64,000 nt of DNA. Source: Pseudomonas sp. ATCC 13867 (GTDB lineage Bacteria > Pseudomonadota > Gammaproteobacteria > Pseudomonadales > Pseudomonadaceae). Each line of letters opens with the position of its first letter. The first letter of the stretch is position 1. The position numbers and the translations under genes were made by a program. Below the pieces are notes generated by a model. That model was not told where the DNA came from. It did no database searches and saw only the letters and a program-made list of their open reading frames with translations. The DNA lies in the NCBI RefSeq assembly GCF_000349845.1, contig NC_020829.1, positions 3,479,001 to 3,543,000 on the forward strand, in the 5' to 3' direction. Of this stretch, positions 25,784-35,500 are shown one piece after another.

Positions 25784-28219
25784 ATGCTGTTGCTCTGGTT
25801 GCTCGTCCTGATTCTCGGGGTCGCCTGGCTGGCCCATCGACGTACCGCGCCACTCAAGGCCCTCGGCCTGGTCGCCGGCTACCTGGTGCTGATGAGCCTG
25901 CTCAGCCGCGCCCACGGCTGGATGGTGCTGTTCTGGCTGCTGTGGGCGGTGGCGGCAATGACCATCCTCGCTGCCGACCTGCGCCGCAGCCTGTTCACCT
26001 CGCGGCTGTTCGCCTGGTTCAAGAAGACCCTGCCGCCGATGTCGGACACCGAGCGCGAGGCCATCGAGGCCGGCACGGTCTGGTGGGACGGCCAGTTGTT
26101 CAGCGGCCGCCCGGACTGGGGCACCCTGCTCGGCTATCCGCGCGCGCAGCTGACCGAGGAAGAGCAGGCCTTCGTCGACGGCCCCACCGAACAACTCTGC
26201 GCCCTGGTCAGCGACCATGACATCGGCCAGCGCATGGACCTGCCGCCGGAAGCCTGGGCGTTCATCAAGGCGCAGGGCTTCTTCGGCCTGATCATCCCGA
26301 AGGAATACGGCGGCAAGGGCTTCTCCGCCTTCGCCCACTCGCAGGTGGTGATGAAGCTCGCCAGCCGCAGCGGCGATCTCGCCTCCACCGTGATGGTACC
26401 CAACTCCCTGGGCCCGGCCGAACTGCTGCTGCACTACGGCACCGACGCGCAACGCCAGCGCTACCTGCCGCGCCTGGCCAGCGGCGAGGAAATCCCCTGC
26501 TTCGCCCTCACCAGCCCGCAGGCCGGCTCCGATGCCGGCGGCATGACCGACATCGGCATCGTCTGCAAAGGCCAGTGGAACGGCGAGGAAGTTCTCGGCC
26601 TGCGCCTGACCTGGGAAAAGCGCTACATCACCCTCGGCCCGGTGGCCACCCTCCTCGGCCTGGCCTTCAAGTGCCATGACCCGGACCACCTGCTGGGCGA
26701 GGAAGAAGACCTGGGCATCACCCTGGCGCTGATCCCCACCGACACGCCCGGCGTGCAGATCGGCCGCCGTCACGTACCGCTGGGCGCCGCCTTCATGAAC
26801 GGCCCCAACGCCGGCAAGGACGTGTTCGTGCCGCTAGACTGCATCATTGGCGGTGCGGACATGATCGGCAAAGGCTGGATGATGCTGATGAACTGCCTGT
26901 CGGTGGGTCGCTCCATCTCCCTGCCGGCGGTGGGCACCAGCGTGGCCAAGACCGGCAGCTACGTCAGCGGCCGCTACGCGCGCATCCGCGAGCAGTTCAA
27001 CGTGCCGCTGGCGGCCTTCGAAGGCATCCAGGAAGCCCTCGCGCGCATCGGCGGCAACGCCTGGATGATGGACAGCGCGCGCATCCTCACCGCCAGCGCG
27101 GTGGACCTGGGCGAGAAGCCCTCGGTGCTCTCGGCCATCCTCAAGTACCACCTCACCGAGCGCGGCCGCGAGTGCATCGCCCATGCGATGGACATCCACG
27201 GTGGCAAGGGCATCATCATGGGCCCGAACAACTACCTGGGACGCACCTGGCAGTCGGCGCCGATCTTCATCACCGTCGAGGGCGCCAACATTCTCTCGCG
27301 CAACCTGATGATCTTCGGCCAGGGCGCCATCCGCTGCCATCCGTACGTGCTCAAGGAAATGGAACTGGCGAGCCGCGACGACCAGGACCAGGCCGAGCGC
27401 GAGTTCGACGACCTGCTGCTGCGGCACACCGGCTTCGCCGTCAGCAACGCCGCCAGCAGCCTGTTGCTGGGCCTTGGCCTGGGCAGCTTCGACCAGGTGC
27501 CGGGCGACCGCGTCAGCCGCCCGTACTACCGCGCGCTCAACCGCCTGGCCGCAGCCTTCGCCCTGCTCGCCGACGTCAGCATGATGTTGCTCGGCGGCGA
27601 ACTGAAACGCCGCGAACGCTTGTCGGCGCGCCTGGGCGATGCGCTCAGCCACCTGTACCTGGGCTCGGCGGCGCTCAAGCGCTACCACGACCTGGACAAC
27701 CCGGAATACCTGCAACCGCTGCTGCGCTGGGCGCTGGAGGAAAACCTGTGCAAGGCCGAAGCGGCGCTGGCCGGGTTGATCGACAACTTCCCCAGCCGCC
27801 CCTTCGCCTGCCTGCTGCGCGTGCTGGTGCTGCCGCTGGGCCGCCGCCATCGCGGCCCTGGCGACGCCCTGGATGCGGAGATCGCCGCCATCCTCGGCGG
27901 ACCGCAGGACGACCCGGCGCTGCAGGCGATCCTCGCCGGCGCCTTCCTGCCCGACGACCCGCAGGACCCGGTCGGCAAGCTCGGCGTGGCCTACGACCGG
28001 CTCGCCGAGACGGCGCCGCTGCAGGAGAAATTGCGCCAGGCGCTGCGCGACGGCCGCATCGTCCCCGCCGCCGGCCAGTCGCCCATCGACGCTGCGCGCG
28101 ACGCCGGCGTGCTCGACGCCAGCGAGGCGCAAGCCCTGCACGAAGCCGAACGCGCGCGCCGCGCCGTGATCGACGTGGACGACTTCTCTCCGGAGGAACT
28201 GCAGGGCAAGGCCGACTGA
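25784..28219 (+). CDS. fadE: Acyl-CoA dehydrogenase FadE
   Basis: First step of fatty-acid beta-oxidation: FAD-dependent trans-2 desaturation of acyl-CoA. The 811-residue length and N-terminal membrane segment (MLLLWLLVLILGVAWLAHRR) are typical of the large FadE class, with the acyl-CoA dehydrogenase core at about 80-500 ('PCFALTSPQAGSDAGG', 'HAMDIHGGKGIIMGPNNYLGR') and a C-terminal DUF1974 region. ATG 25784 follows GGAGGA by six bases; the open frame further upstream has no such signal. A terminator follows the gene. Confidence 0.94.
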   Translation: MLLLWLLVLILGVAWLAHRRTAPLKALGLVAGYLVLMSLLSRAHGWMVLFWLLWAVAAMTILAADLRRSLFTSRLFAWFKKTLPPMSDTEREAIEAGTVWWDGQLFSGRPDWGTLLGYPRAQLTEEEQAFVDGPTEQLCALVSDHDIGQRMDLPPEAWAFIKAQGFFGLIIPKEYGGKGFSAFAHSQVVMKLASRSGDLASTVMVPNSLGPAELLLHYGTDAQRQRYLPRLASGEEIPCFALTSPQAGSDAGGMTDIGIVCKGQWNGEEVLGLRLTWEKRYITLGPVATLLGLAFKCHDPDHLLGEEEDLGITLALIPTDTPGVQIGRRHVPLGAAFMNGPNAGKDVFVPLDCIIGGADMIGKGWMMLMNCLSVGRSISLPAVGTSVAKTGSYVSGRYARIREQFNVPLAAFEGIQEALARIGGNAWMMDSARILTASAVDLGEKPSVLSAILKYHLTERGRECIAHAMDIHGGKGIIMGPNNYLGRTWQSAPIFITVEGANILSRNLMIFGQGAIRCHPYVLKEMELASRDDQDQAEREFDDLLLRHTGFAVSNAASSLLLGLGLGSFDQVPGDRVSRPYYRALNRLAAAFALLADVSMMLLGGELKRRERLSARLGDALSHLYLGSAALKRYHDLDNPEYLQPLLRWALEENLCKAEAALAGLIDNFPSRPFACLLRVLVLPLGRRHRGPGDALDAEIAAILGGPQDDPALQAILAGAFLPDDPQDPVGKLGVAYDRLAETAPLQEKLRQALRDGRIVPAAGQSPIDAARDAGVLDASEAQALHEAERARRAVIDVDDFSPEELQGKAD

Positions 28220-28237
28220 AGCACCCGGCGACGACTC

Positions 28238-28261
28238 GGGGCGCCTGCGGGCGCCCCTTTT
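28238..28261 (+). terminator. Terminator after fadE
   Basis: Stem GGGGCGCC (28238-28245) / GGCGCCCC (28250-28257), 4-base loop, four Ts; 18 bases after the stop. Confidence 0.85.
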
Positions 28262-28347
28262 CGATGTGCGTCTTTACCGACACACAGCAGTGCCACCGCC
28301 GGCCGCAGGGTGCACACTGCTACTATCCCCGTCATGGAGAATGCGCC

Positions 28348-28767
28348 ATGCGCCGAAGCATCCCCCTGCTGCTGGCGATCCTGCTCGCCGGCGGCGCCCA
28401 GGCCGACCCTTGGCTCTATCCCAGCCGGCCACGGCCGGTCGCACCGCCCACGCCGGTCATCGATCCCATCCAGCGACAGCAGGACAGCCTGCAACGGCAG
28501 AGCGAGACGCGCCAGAACGAACTGGACCGCCAGCGCCTGCAGTACGAAAGCCAACGGCTGCAACTGGAGCAGGAAAACCTCAGGCGCCAGCAGAATAACC
28601 AGCGGCTGCAGGAGCAGCGTCGCCAGTTGCAGGACCAGGTGATCCAGCGCCAGCAGTACGACCAGCAGCAATGGCGCCTGGACCAGCAGCAACGCCAGCT
28701 CGACATGCAGCAACAGCAGATCGACAACCGCCGCCGGCAAATCCAGTCGCAACCGCTGCGCCGATAG
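28348..28767 (+). CDS. Exported Gln/Arg-rich coiled-coil protein
   Basis: 139 residues: signal peptide 1-19 (MRRSIPLLLAILLAGGAQA), a short Pro-rich stretch (SRPRPVAPPTPVIDP), then about 95 residues made almost wholly of Q, R, L, N and E in heptad-like order ('RQQDSLQRQSETRQNELDRQ', 'LQLEQENLRRQQNNQRLQEQ'). This predicts a long periplasmic coiled coil with high positive charge. GGAG precedes the ATG by eight bases. I do not recognise a family; a cell-envelope structural or RNA-contaminant role cannot be told apart from sequence. Confidence 0.7.
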   Translation: MRRSIPLLLAILLAGGAQADPWLYPSRPRPVAPPTPVIDPIQRQQDSLQRQSETRQNELDRQRLQYESQRLQLEQENLRRQQNNQRLQEQRRQLQDQVIQRQQYDQQQWRLDQQQRQLDMQQQQIDNRRRQIQSQPLRR

Positions 28768-28839
28768 TCCGGCAGTGCCGGCGAAACCCGATGTCGATAT
28801 ACTTCGCAGCCGTTTCAACGCTGTCCCAGAGGAAGCATC

Positions 28840-29250
28840 ATGGCCAACGCCTATCTCGACCACCACCTCGCCCTGCTCAACCACCTGCGCACCATCCTTG
28901 GCGCCCTGGGCGAAGCCGAGCAGGTGCCGGAAGAAAACCACGGCCTGTTCCTCGAACGCTTCGATGAACTGATGAGCGAACTGCCCCGTGACCCGGAAGG
29001 CGCCCAGTATCTGGGCCAGGATCTGATCAGCCAGGTCTTCCACCGCTACCCGCAGATCGCCCACCTGGTCCCGCGCGACCTGCTGTGGTTCTTTGGCGGC
29101 GACTGCCTGCACTTCATGCCCGACGAAGAGCTGCAGATGTATCAGCAACTTGACGAGCGCCGCTTCGAAGCCGAAGAGAACGGCGAGTCTTTCGACTGGA
29201 ACCGCGAGAAGCAGATACTCGCCCTGCCGGACGACGCGCCGAAGCACTGA
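28840..29250 (+). CDS. PA2817-like conserved protein
   Basis: 136-residue acidic, mostly helical cytoplasmic protein ('YLDHHLALLNHLRTILGALGEAEQVPEENHGLFLERFDELMSELP', 'LVPRDLLWFFGGDCLHFMPDEELQMYQQLDE'). No known catalytic motif. It is a conserved Pseudomonas protein as far as I recall (PA2817 family), found beside fadE. Its own terminator follows, and right after it the accessory adhesin island begins. Confidence 0.75.
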   Translation: MANAYLDHHLALLNHLRTILGALGEAEQVPEENHGLFLERFDELMSELPRDPEGAQYLGQDLISQVFHRYPQIAHLVPRDLLWFFGGDCLHFMPDEELQMYQQLDERRFEAEENGESFDWNREKQILALPDDAPKH

Positions 29251-29270
29251 CGGCATCTGAAAACGAGAAA

Positions 29271-29293
29271 AGCCCGCACGATGCGGGCTTTTT
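29271..29293 (+). terminator. Terminator after the PA2817-like gene
   Basis: Stem AGCCCGCA (29271-29278) / TGCGGGCT (29282-29289), 3-base loop, followed by five Ts. Confidence 0.92.
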
Positions 29294-29400
29294 CATGGGC
29301 GATACCCTGACATTCGAAGCGTTTCGATCAGACGCCACGGCCGCCGGGCACCCGCGAAGCGACGTCGCGGCGCCTCCCTCGCCACCCTCGCCTCCATAGG

Positions 29401-29431
29401 CTGAAACTCCCACCCCGCCTGGGAGTATCAG
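29401..29431. promoter_or_regulatory. Inverted repeat ahead of the adhesin gene
   Basis: CTGAAACTCCCA (29401-29412) and TGGGAGTATCAG (29420-29431) match as inverted repeat in 11 of 12 positions, with a 7-base spacer, 100 bases ahead of the adhesin start. It has no T-run. Could be a binding site for the island's LuxR-type regulator or a leader hairpin; neither is shown. Confidence 0.4.
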
Positions 29432-29531
29432 CCGATGCGCAGCCCCCCGACGCATCCCCATAGTTGTGGCATGTGGCAGTAAAAGGCCAGCAGCCCGGCC
29501 TCAACGAATGGAACTGCAAGGGAGAATGTTC

Positions 29532-32500
29532 ATGGCTACCCACAAGAAAAACGCCTCGTCCACGAGCGACGCCTCTGTCAGTACCGACCAGCAAGACTAT
29601 GCCCCCGGTAGCACTGCCAGCATCACGGCCAACGGCTTCGCCGCCGGCAGCACCGTGATGTTCCAGGTACGCCACGCCACGAGCGCCGGCCCGGATGGAA
29701 CGTGGGGCACGCCCGACGACGTGCTCGATGGCAACGCCGGCGCAGGACACGCGCCCTGGTACGTAACCGATGGCGGCGCCGGCGATCTCGACGGTAAAAC
29801 CAATGGCAGCGTCATCACCTCCTGGTACGTGAACCCCGACGACTCGGCCGGCGCGACCTTCCAGCTCAGCGCGGCCTCGACCGGCGCCGATCAGACCTTC
29901 GGCACCGCCGACGACACGCTGGCGATGGCATCGTTCACCGACAGCGGCCTGATCACCGTGACGCCCGGAGTGCTCGTTACCCTGGACGAAACCACCGAAC
30001 TGCAGAACGCCATCGCCTCGTCGGGCACTTCTGGAGATGCTGACGACAACGACATCCTGCTGAGCCGTCTACCCACGACCTTCTCCGACCGGCTGGCGGA
30101 ACTGGAGGCAGGTACCGCAATGGGCGCGGCCCTGAGTGGCTATACGGGTGCCGTGGGCGACACGGGCAGCACGGCGTTCAGCCTCTCCGGAGCGAACATC
30201 ACAGATGTCAGCTTCGTCGGCGTCGATGGTAAACCGCTCGATGGCGATGACAGCGGGCTGCTGACCCTCGACGGCACCAGCATCCTTCTCTACACGGATA
30301 CGGACAACAACATCCTGCTGGGCCGCGCCGGGGAAAACGGCGCGATAGTCTTCGCCGCCTATATCGAGGAGATAAAGGACTCGCCCCAATCGCCGCCCAC
30401 CGGCGGCAAGATCTGGACCGTGGAATACCAACCGATCCAGCATTCCGACGCCACCGACCCCGACGACGCTCTCGACCTGCACGACACCGTGTTCATCGGC
30501 GCCAGCCAGGACCTGACATTCAGCCTGGAAAACGCCCCCTCCGGGCAGAACCTCTTCCTGATGTACACGACGGCGAGCCCGCAAACATACCTCGACGGCA
30601 ACACCGTGAGGATCTCGAGCCCCGCCATCATCGCCACGGGCAAGAACCCCGCGGACCAGTCGGCCGGCGCCAACATCACCAGCGGTGACACGATCAATAC
30701 CAGCCAGGGGGGTGGTCCAACCACCTTCGGCACCAACAACCAGATGATCGTGGAGCAGGAGGGCATCCGCTTTACCTTCGTCACCGGCGCCAAGCAGAGC
30801 GTGACCATCCCCAACCTGGATCAGAATGAAGCCGATGTTGAAGCCAACATCGACTTTACCGGCCTCTTCGATGCGAAGGCGGCCAGTTTTGACGTGGTGC
30901 AGTTGCAAAGCGGCAAGAGTGCCGTCGTAAAGATCAGCGCATTCACCACCGATAAAGAATCCGGCGTGGACTTCGTCAACGGCTATTCCGACGACAGTGC
31001 CGTCGAAATCACCAGCGTCCGCGTCATCAACAAGAGCACCGGGCAGGTGATCGAAAACTCGGACGGCTCGGTGAACGATGGGAGCATCGTGATCACGATT
31101 GCTTCCGGGATAGCTACGATCACCGGCGTGAAGGCCGGCTACAAGATCGAATACACCACACAGGGAGACCACAACCGCGTGCTCGTCGAGAACGGCGCCG
31201 CGCTCAACGCCACGGGCAACACCCATGCCGACTTCGACATCGGCGGCTTCATGCTGGTCCAGGTCGCGGCTGACCATGCCGAAATCGGCTCCAGGATGAT
31301 CTTCGAAGACGATGGGCCATCGATCGCTCCGAGCGAAGCCTCCGCGCCCACGCTGACCACCGACGACACCCATATCCCGGACAGCGCAGGCCCAACCAGC
31401 CTGGCCAATCTGTTCACATCGAACTTCGGTACGGATGGCTTCAAGGACACCGACCACGATCATATCCAGGACGCGGATGCGATCACCTACTCCCTCGGCG
31501 TAAGCGCCGACAATGGCGTGGACAGCGGCCTCGTAGACACCCTATCGGGCGACAAGATCTACCTGTTCCTGGAAAACGGCTCCGTTGTAGGCCGGGTTGG
31601 CACCGCTGCTGGCCAGGCCGATCCCACCGGAGACATCGCCCTCACGATTGCCGTCGATAGCAATACCGGCGCCGTGACGCTGACGCAAAACAACTCGGTC
31701 GTGCATGACGATCCGCAGGATCCAGCTGAAACCGGTACCTCCGCTGCGGGCCTGGCAGCGGCCAATCTGGTCACACTGACAGCCACCATCACTGACGGCG
31801 ACGGCGACACTGCCTCGACCTCACGGGATATCGGCGATGCCTTCAAGTTCGAGGACGACGGCCCGTCGATCACCCCGAGCGAAGCCTCGGTACCCACGCT
31901 GACCACCGATGACACCCATATCCCGGACAGCGACGGCCCCACCAGCTTCGCCGACCTGTTCAACCCGGACTTCGGCAAGGATGGCTTCAAGGATGCCGAT
32001 GACGATAACGTCCAGGACGCCGACGCCGTTACCTACGCCCTCGGCGTAAGCGCCGACAATGGCGTGGACAGCGGTCTCGTGGATACCCTGTCGGGCGACA
32101 AGATCTACCTGTTCCTGGAAAACGGTTCCGTTGTAGGCCGGGTTGGCACCGCCGCTGGCCAGGCCGATCCCACCGGAGATATCGCCCTCACGATTGCCGT
32201 CGATGCCAATACCGGCGCCGTGACGCTGACGCAAAACAACTCGGTGGTACACGACGATCCACTGGATCCAGCTGAAACCAGTAGCTCCGCTGCGGGCCTG
32301 GCAGCGGCCAATCTGGTCACACTGACAGCCACCATTACCGATGGCGACGGCGACACTGCCTCGACCTCACGGGATATCGGCGACGCCTTCAAGTTCGAGG
32401 ACGACGGCCCGTCGATCACCCCGAGTGAAGCCTCGGTACCCACGCTGACCACCGATGACACCCATATCCCGGACAGCGCAGGCCCCACCAGCTTCGCCGA

Positions 32501-35500
32501 CCTGTTCAACCCGGACTTCGGCAAGGATGGCTTCAAGGATGCCGATGACGACAACGCCCAGGATGCCGATGCAATCAGCTACTCCCTCGGCGTAAGCGCC
32601 GACAATGGCGTGGACAGCGGCCTCGTAGACACCCTATCGGGCGACAAGATCTACCTGTTCCTGGAAAACGGCTCCGTTGTAGGCCGGGTTGGCACCTCTA
32701 CTGGCCAGGCCGATCCTGCCGGAGACATCGCCCTCACGATTGCCGTCGATGCCAATACCGGCACCGTGACGCTGACGCAAAACAACTCGGTCGTGCATGA
32801 CGATCCGCAGGATCCAGCTGAAACCGGTACCTCCGCTGCGGGCCTGGCAGCGGCCAATCTGGTCACACTGACAGCCACCATCACTGACGGCGACGGCGAC
32901 ACTGCCTCGACCTCACGGGATATCGGCGATGCCTTCAAGTTCGAGGACGACGGCCCGTCGATCACCCCGAGCGAAGCCTCGGTACCCACCCTGACCACCG
33001 ATGACACCCATATCCCGGACAGCGACGGCCCCACCAGCTTCGCCGACCTGTTCAGCCCGGACTTCGGTATGGATGGCTTCAAGGATGCCGATGACGATAA
33101 CGTCCAGGACGCCGACGCCGTTACCTACGCCCTCGGCGTAAGCGCCGACAATGGCGTGGACAGCGGCCTCGTAGACACCCTGTCGGGCGACAAGATCTAC
33201 CTCTACCTGGAAAACGGCACGGTCGTGGGCCGGGTTGGCACCGCTGCTGGCCAGGCCGATCCCACCGGAGATATCGCCCTCACGATTGCCGTCGATGCCA
33301 ATACCGGCGCCGTGACGCTGACGCAAAACAACTCGGTGGTACACGACGATCCGCAGGATCCAGCTGAAACCGGTACCTCCGCTGCGGGCCTGGCAGCGGC
33401 CAATCTGGTCACACTGACAGTCACCATCACTGACGGCGACGGCGACACTGCCTCGACCTCACGGGATATCGGCGATGCCTTCAAGTTCGAGGACGACGGC
33501 CCGTCGATCACCCCGAGTGAAGCCTCCGCGCCCACGCTAACTACCGACGACACCCATATCCCGGATAGCGCAGGCCCCACCAGCTTCGCCGACCTGTTCA
33601 ACCCGGACTTCGGCAAGGATGGCTTCAAGGATGCCGATGACGACAACGCCCAGGATGCCGATGCAATCAGCTACTCCCTCGGCGTAAGCGCCGACAATGG
33701 CGTGGACAGCGGTCTCGTAGACACCCTGTCGGGCGACAAGATCTACCTGTTCCTGGAAAACGGCTCCGTTGTAGGCCGGGTTGGCACCGCCGCTGGCCAG
33801 GCCGATCCCACCGGAGACATCGCCCTCACGATTGCCGTCGATAGCAATACCGGCGCCGTGACGCTGACGCAAAACAACTCGGTGGTACACGACGATCCGC
33901 AGGATCCAGCTGAAACCGGTACCTCCGCTGCGGGCCTGGCAGCGGCCAATCTGGTCACACTGACAGCCACCATCACTGACGGTGACGGCGACACTGCCTC
34001 GACCTCACGGGATATCGGCGACGCCTTCAAGTTCGAGGACGATGGCCCGTCGATCACCCCGAGTGAAGCCTCGGTACCCACGCTGACCACCGACGACACC
34101 CATATCCCGGACAGCGCAGGCCCTACCAGCTTCGCCGACCTGTTCAACCCGGACTTCGGCAAGGATGGCTTCAAGGATGCCGACGACGATAATGTCCAGG
34201 ACGCCGACGCGGTTACCTACTCCCTCGGAGTCAGCGCCGACGGTGGCGTGGACAGCGGCCTGGTGGATTCGCAGTCGGGTCACAAGATCTACCTCTACCT
34301 GCAGAACGGCGCGGTCCTGGGTCGGGTCGGAACCGCAGGCAACATGGCCGATCCAGCGGGAGACGTGGCGCTCATGATCACGGTCGCCGCCAATACGGGC
34401 GCCGTGACGCTGACGCAGAACAACTCGGTGATGCACAACGATCCACTGGATCCGGTTGAAGCCGGCGCCTCCGCCGCTGGCCTGGCAGCAGCCAATCTGA
34501 TCACGCTGACAGCCACCATCACTGACGGCGACGGCGACACCGCGTCGGTATCCCGTGATATCGGCAGTGCCTTCCGGTTCGAAGATGACGGCCCCTCGCT
34601 TGCCTTCGGCAATCTGGTCGGCACCGGCAGTGTCCTTCCGCAGTTGGGATACTGGGACAAGTCGTACGGGACCGACGGACTGGGCGCGGCCGGCCTGGAT
34701 ATCTCGTTGGTGAATGACCAGTTCACCCTCGTCAGGCCCGACAACTCGACCGCGACCGGGAGCGGTACGCTCACCGAGCAGTCACCCTCACCGGACGCTA
34801 ACGGCGCATTCCATTTCGACGGAACCTTGACGGCCGACTTCAACAACGACGGCACCACGGACCCCGCCGTCCACTACACGCTGACAGCCTTCGCCGATGG
34901 CACCTACACACTGGACCTGCTGGAAGGCTTCAGCTCGACGCACACCCTCAGCAGTGCCAACGGCTCGCTTGATGCGGGCGGTCCGGACCCGGTACGCACA
35001 CTGACGATCGGCACCGAACATGTCGTCTTCTTTGCCGCAGTCCCGACGGCACTGCCGGAGAGCATCCAGATCGGCATCGGATCCGGGGAGGACGACCTCA
35101 CCGAAACGCAACTGCAGACCGATCCCCTGCCCTCGTACATCGGCACGGCCGCGATGAACGTCAGTACGTCGGGCATCGGTATCGCCAACAACAACTTCGA
35201 AGGCAACAACACGACCGGCATCAATGCCGGTGACGAGAGCTTCGTCGTCAATCCCGAGACCTTGCTGACCTCCATGAAGGTCTTCATCGACAACTCGCTG
35301 CAGGGCTACAACCCGGCCACGGAGGAGCTGTACTACACGATCTACTACTCCGACGACACGATTTCCGGTGCGCCGACCAAGGTGCTGGCCGGAGACCTGA
35401 CCGCGGAGGCCGGGAACCAGCAGTCCTTCACCATCCAGGCGGCCAGCGGGAAGATGATCGACGCAGTCCAGCTCACGATGGGCAAGGGCGCGGTCAAGAT

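Noticed and set aside
31559..34174. Repeated about 143-codon antisense frames in the adhesin repeats
   Set aside because: They recur only because the DNA repeats; they lack ribosome sites and run opposite to a well supported gene.
31308..34583. CRISPR-like array
   Set aside because: Repeats are 546 bases, contiguous and in frame within a protein gene; no spacers and no cas genes.
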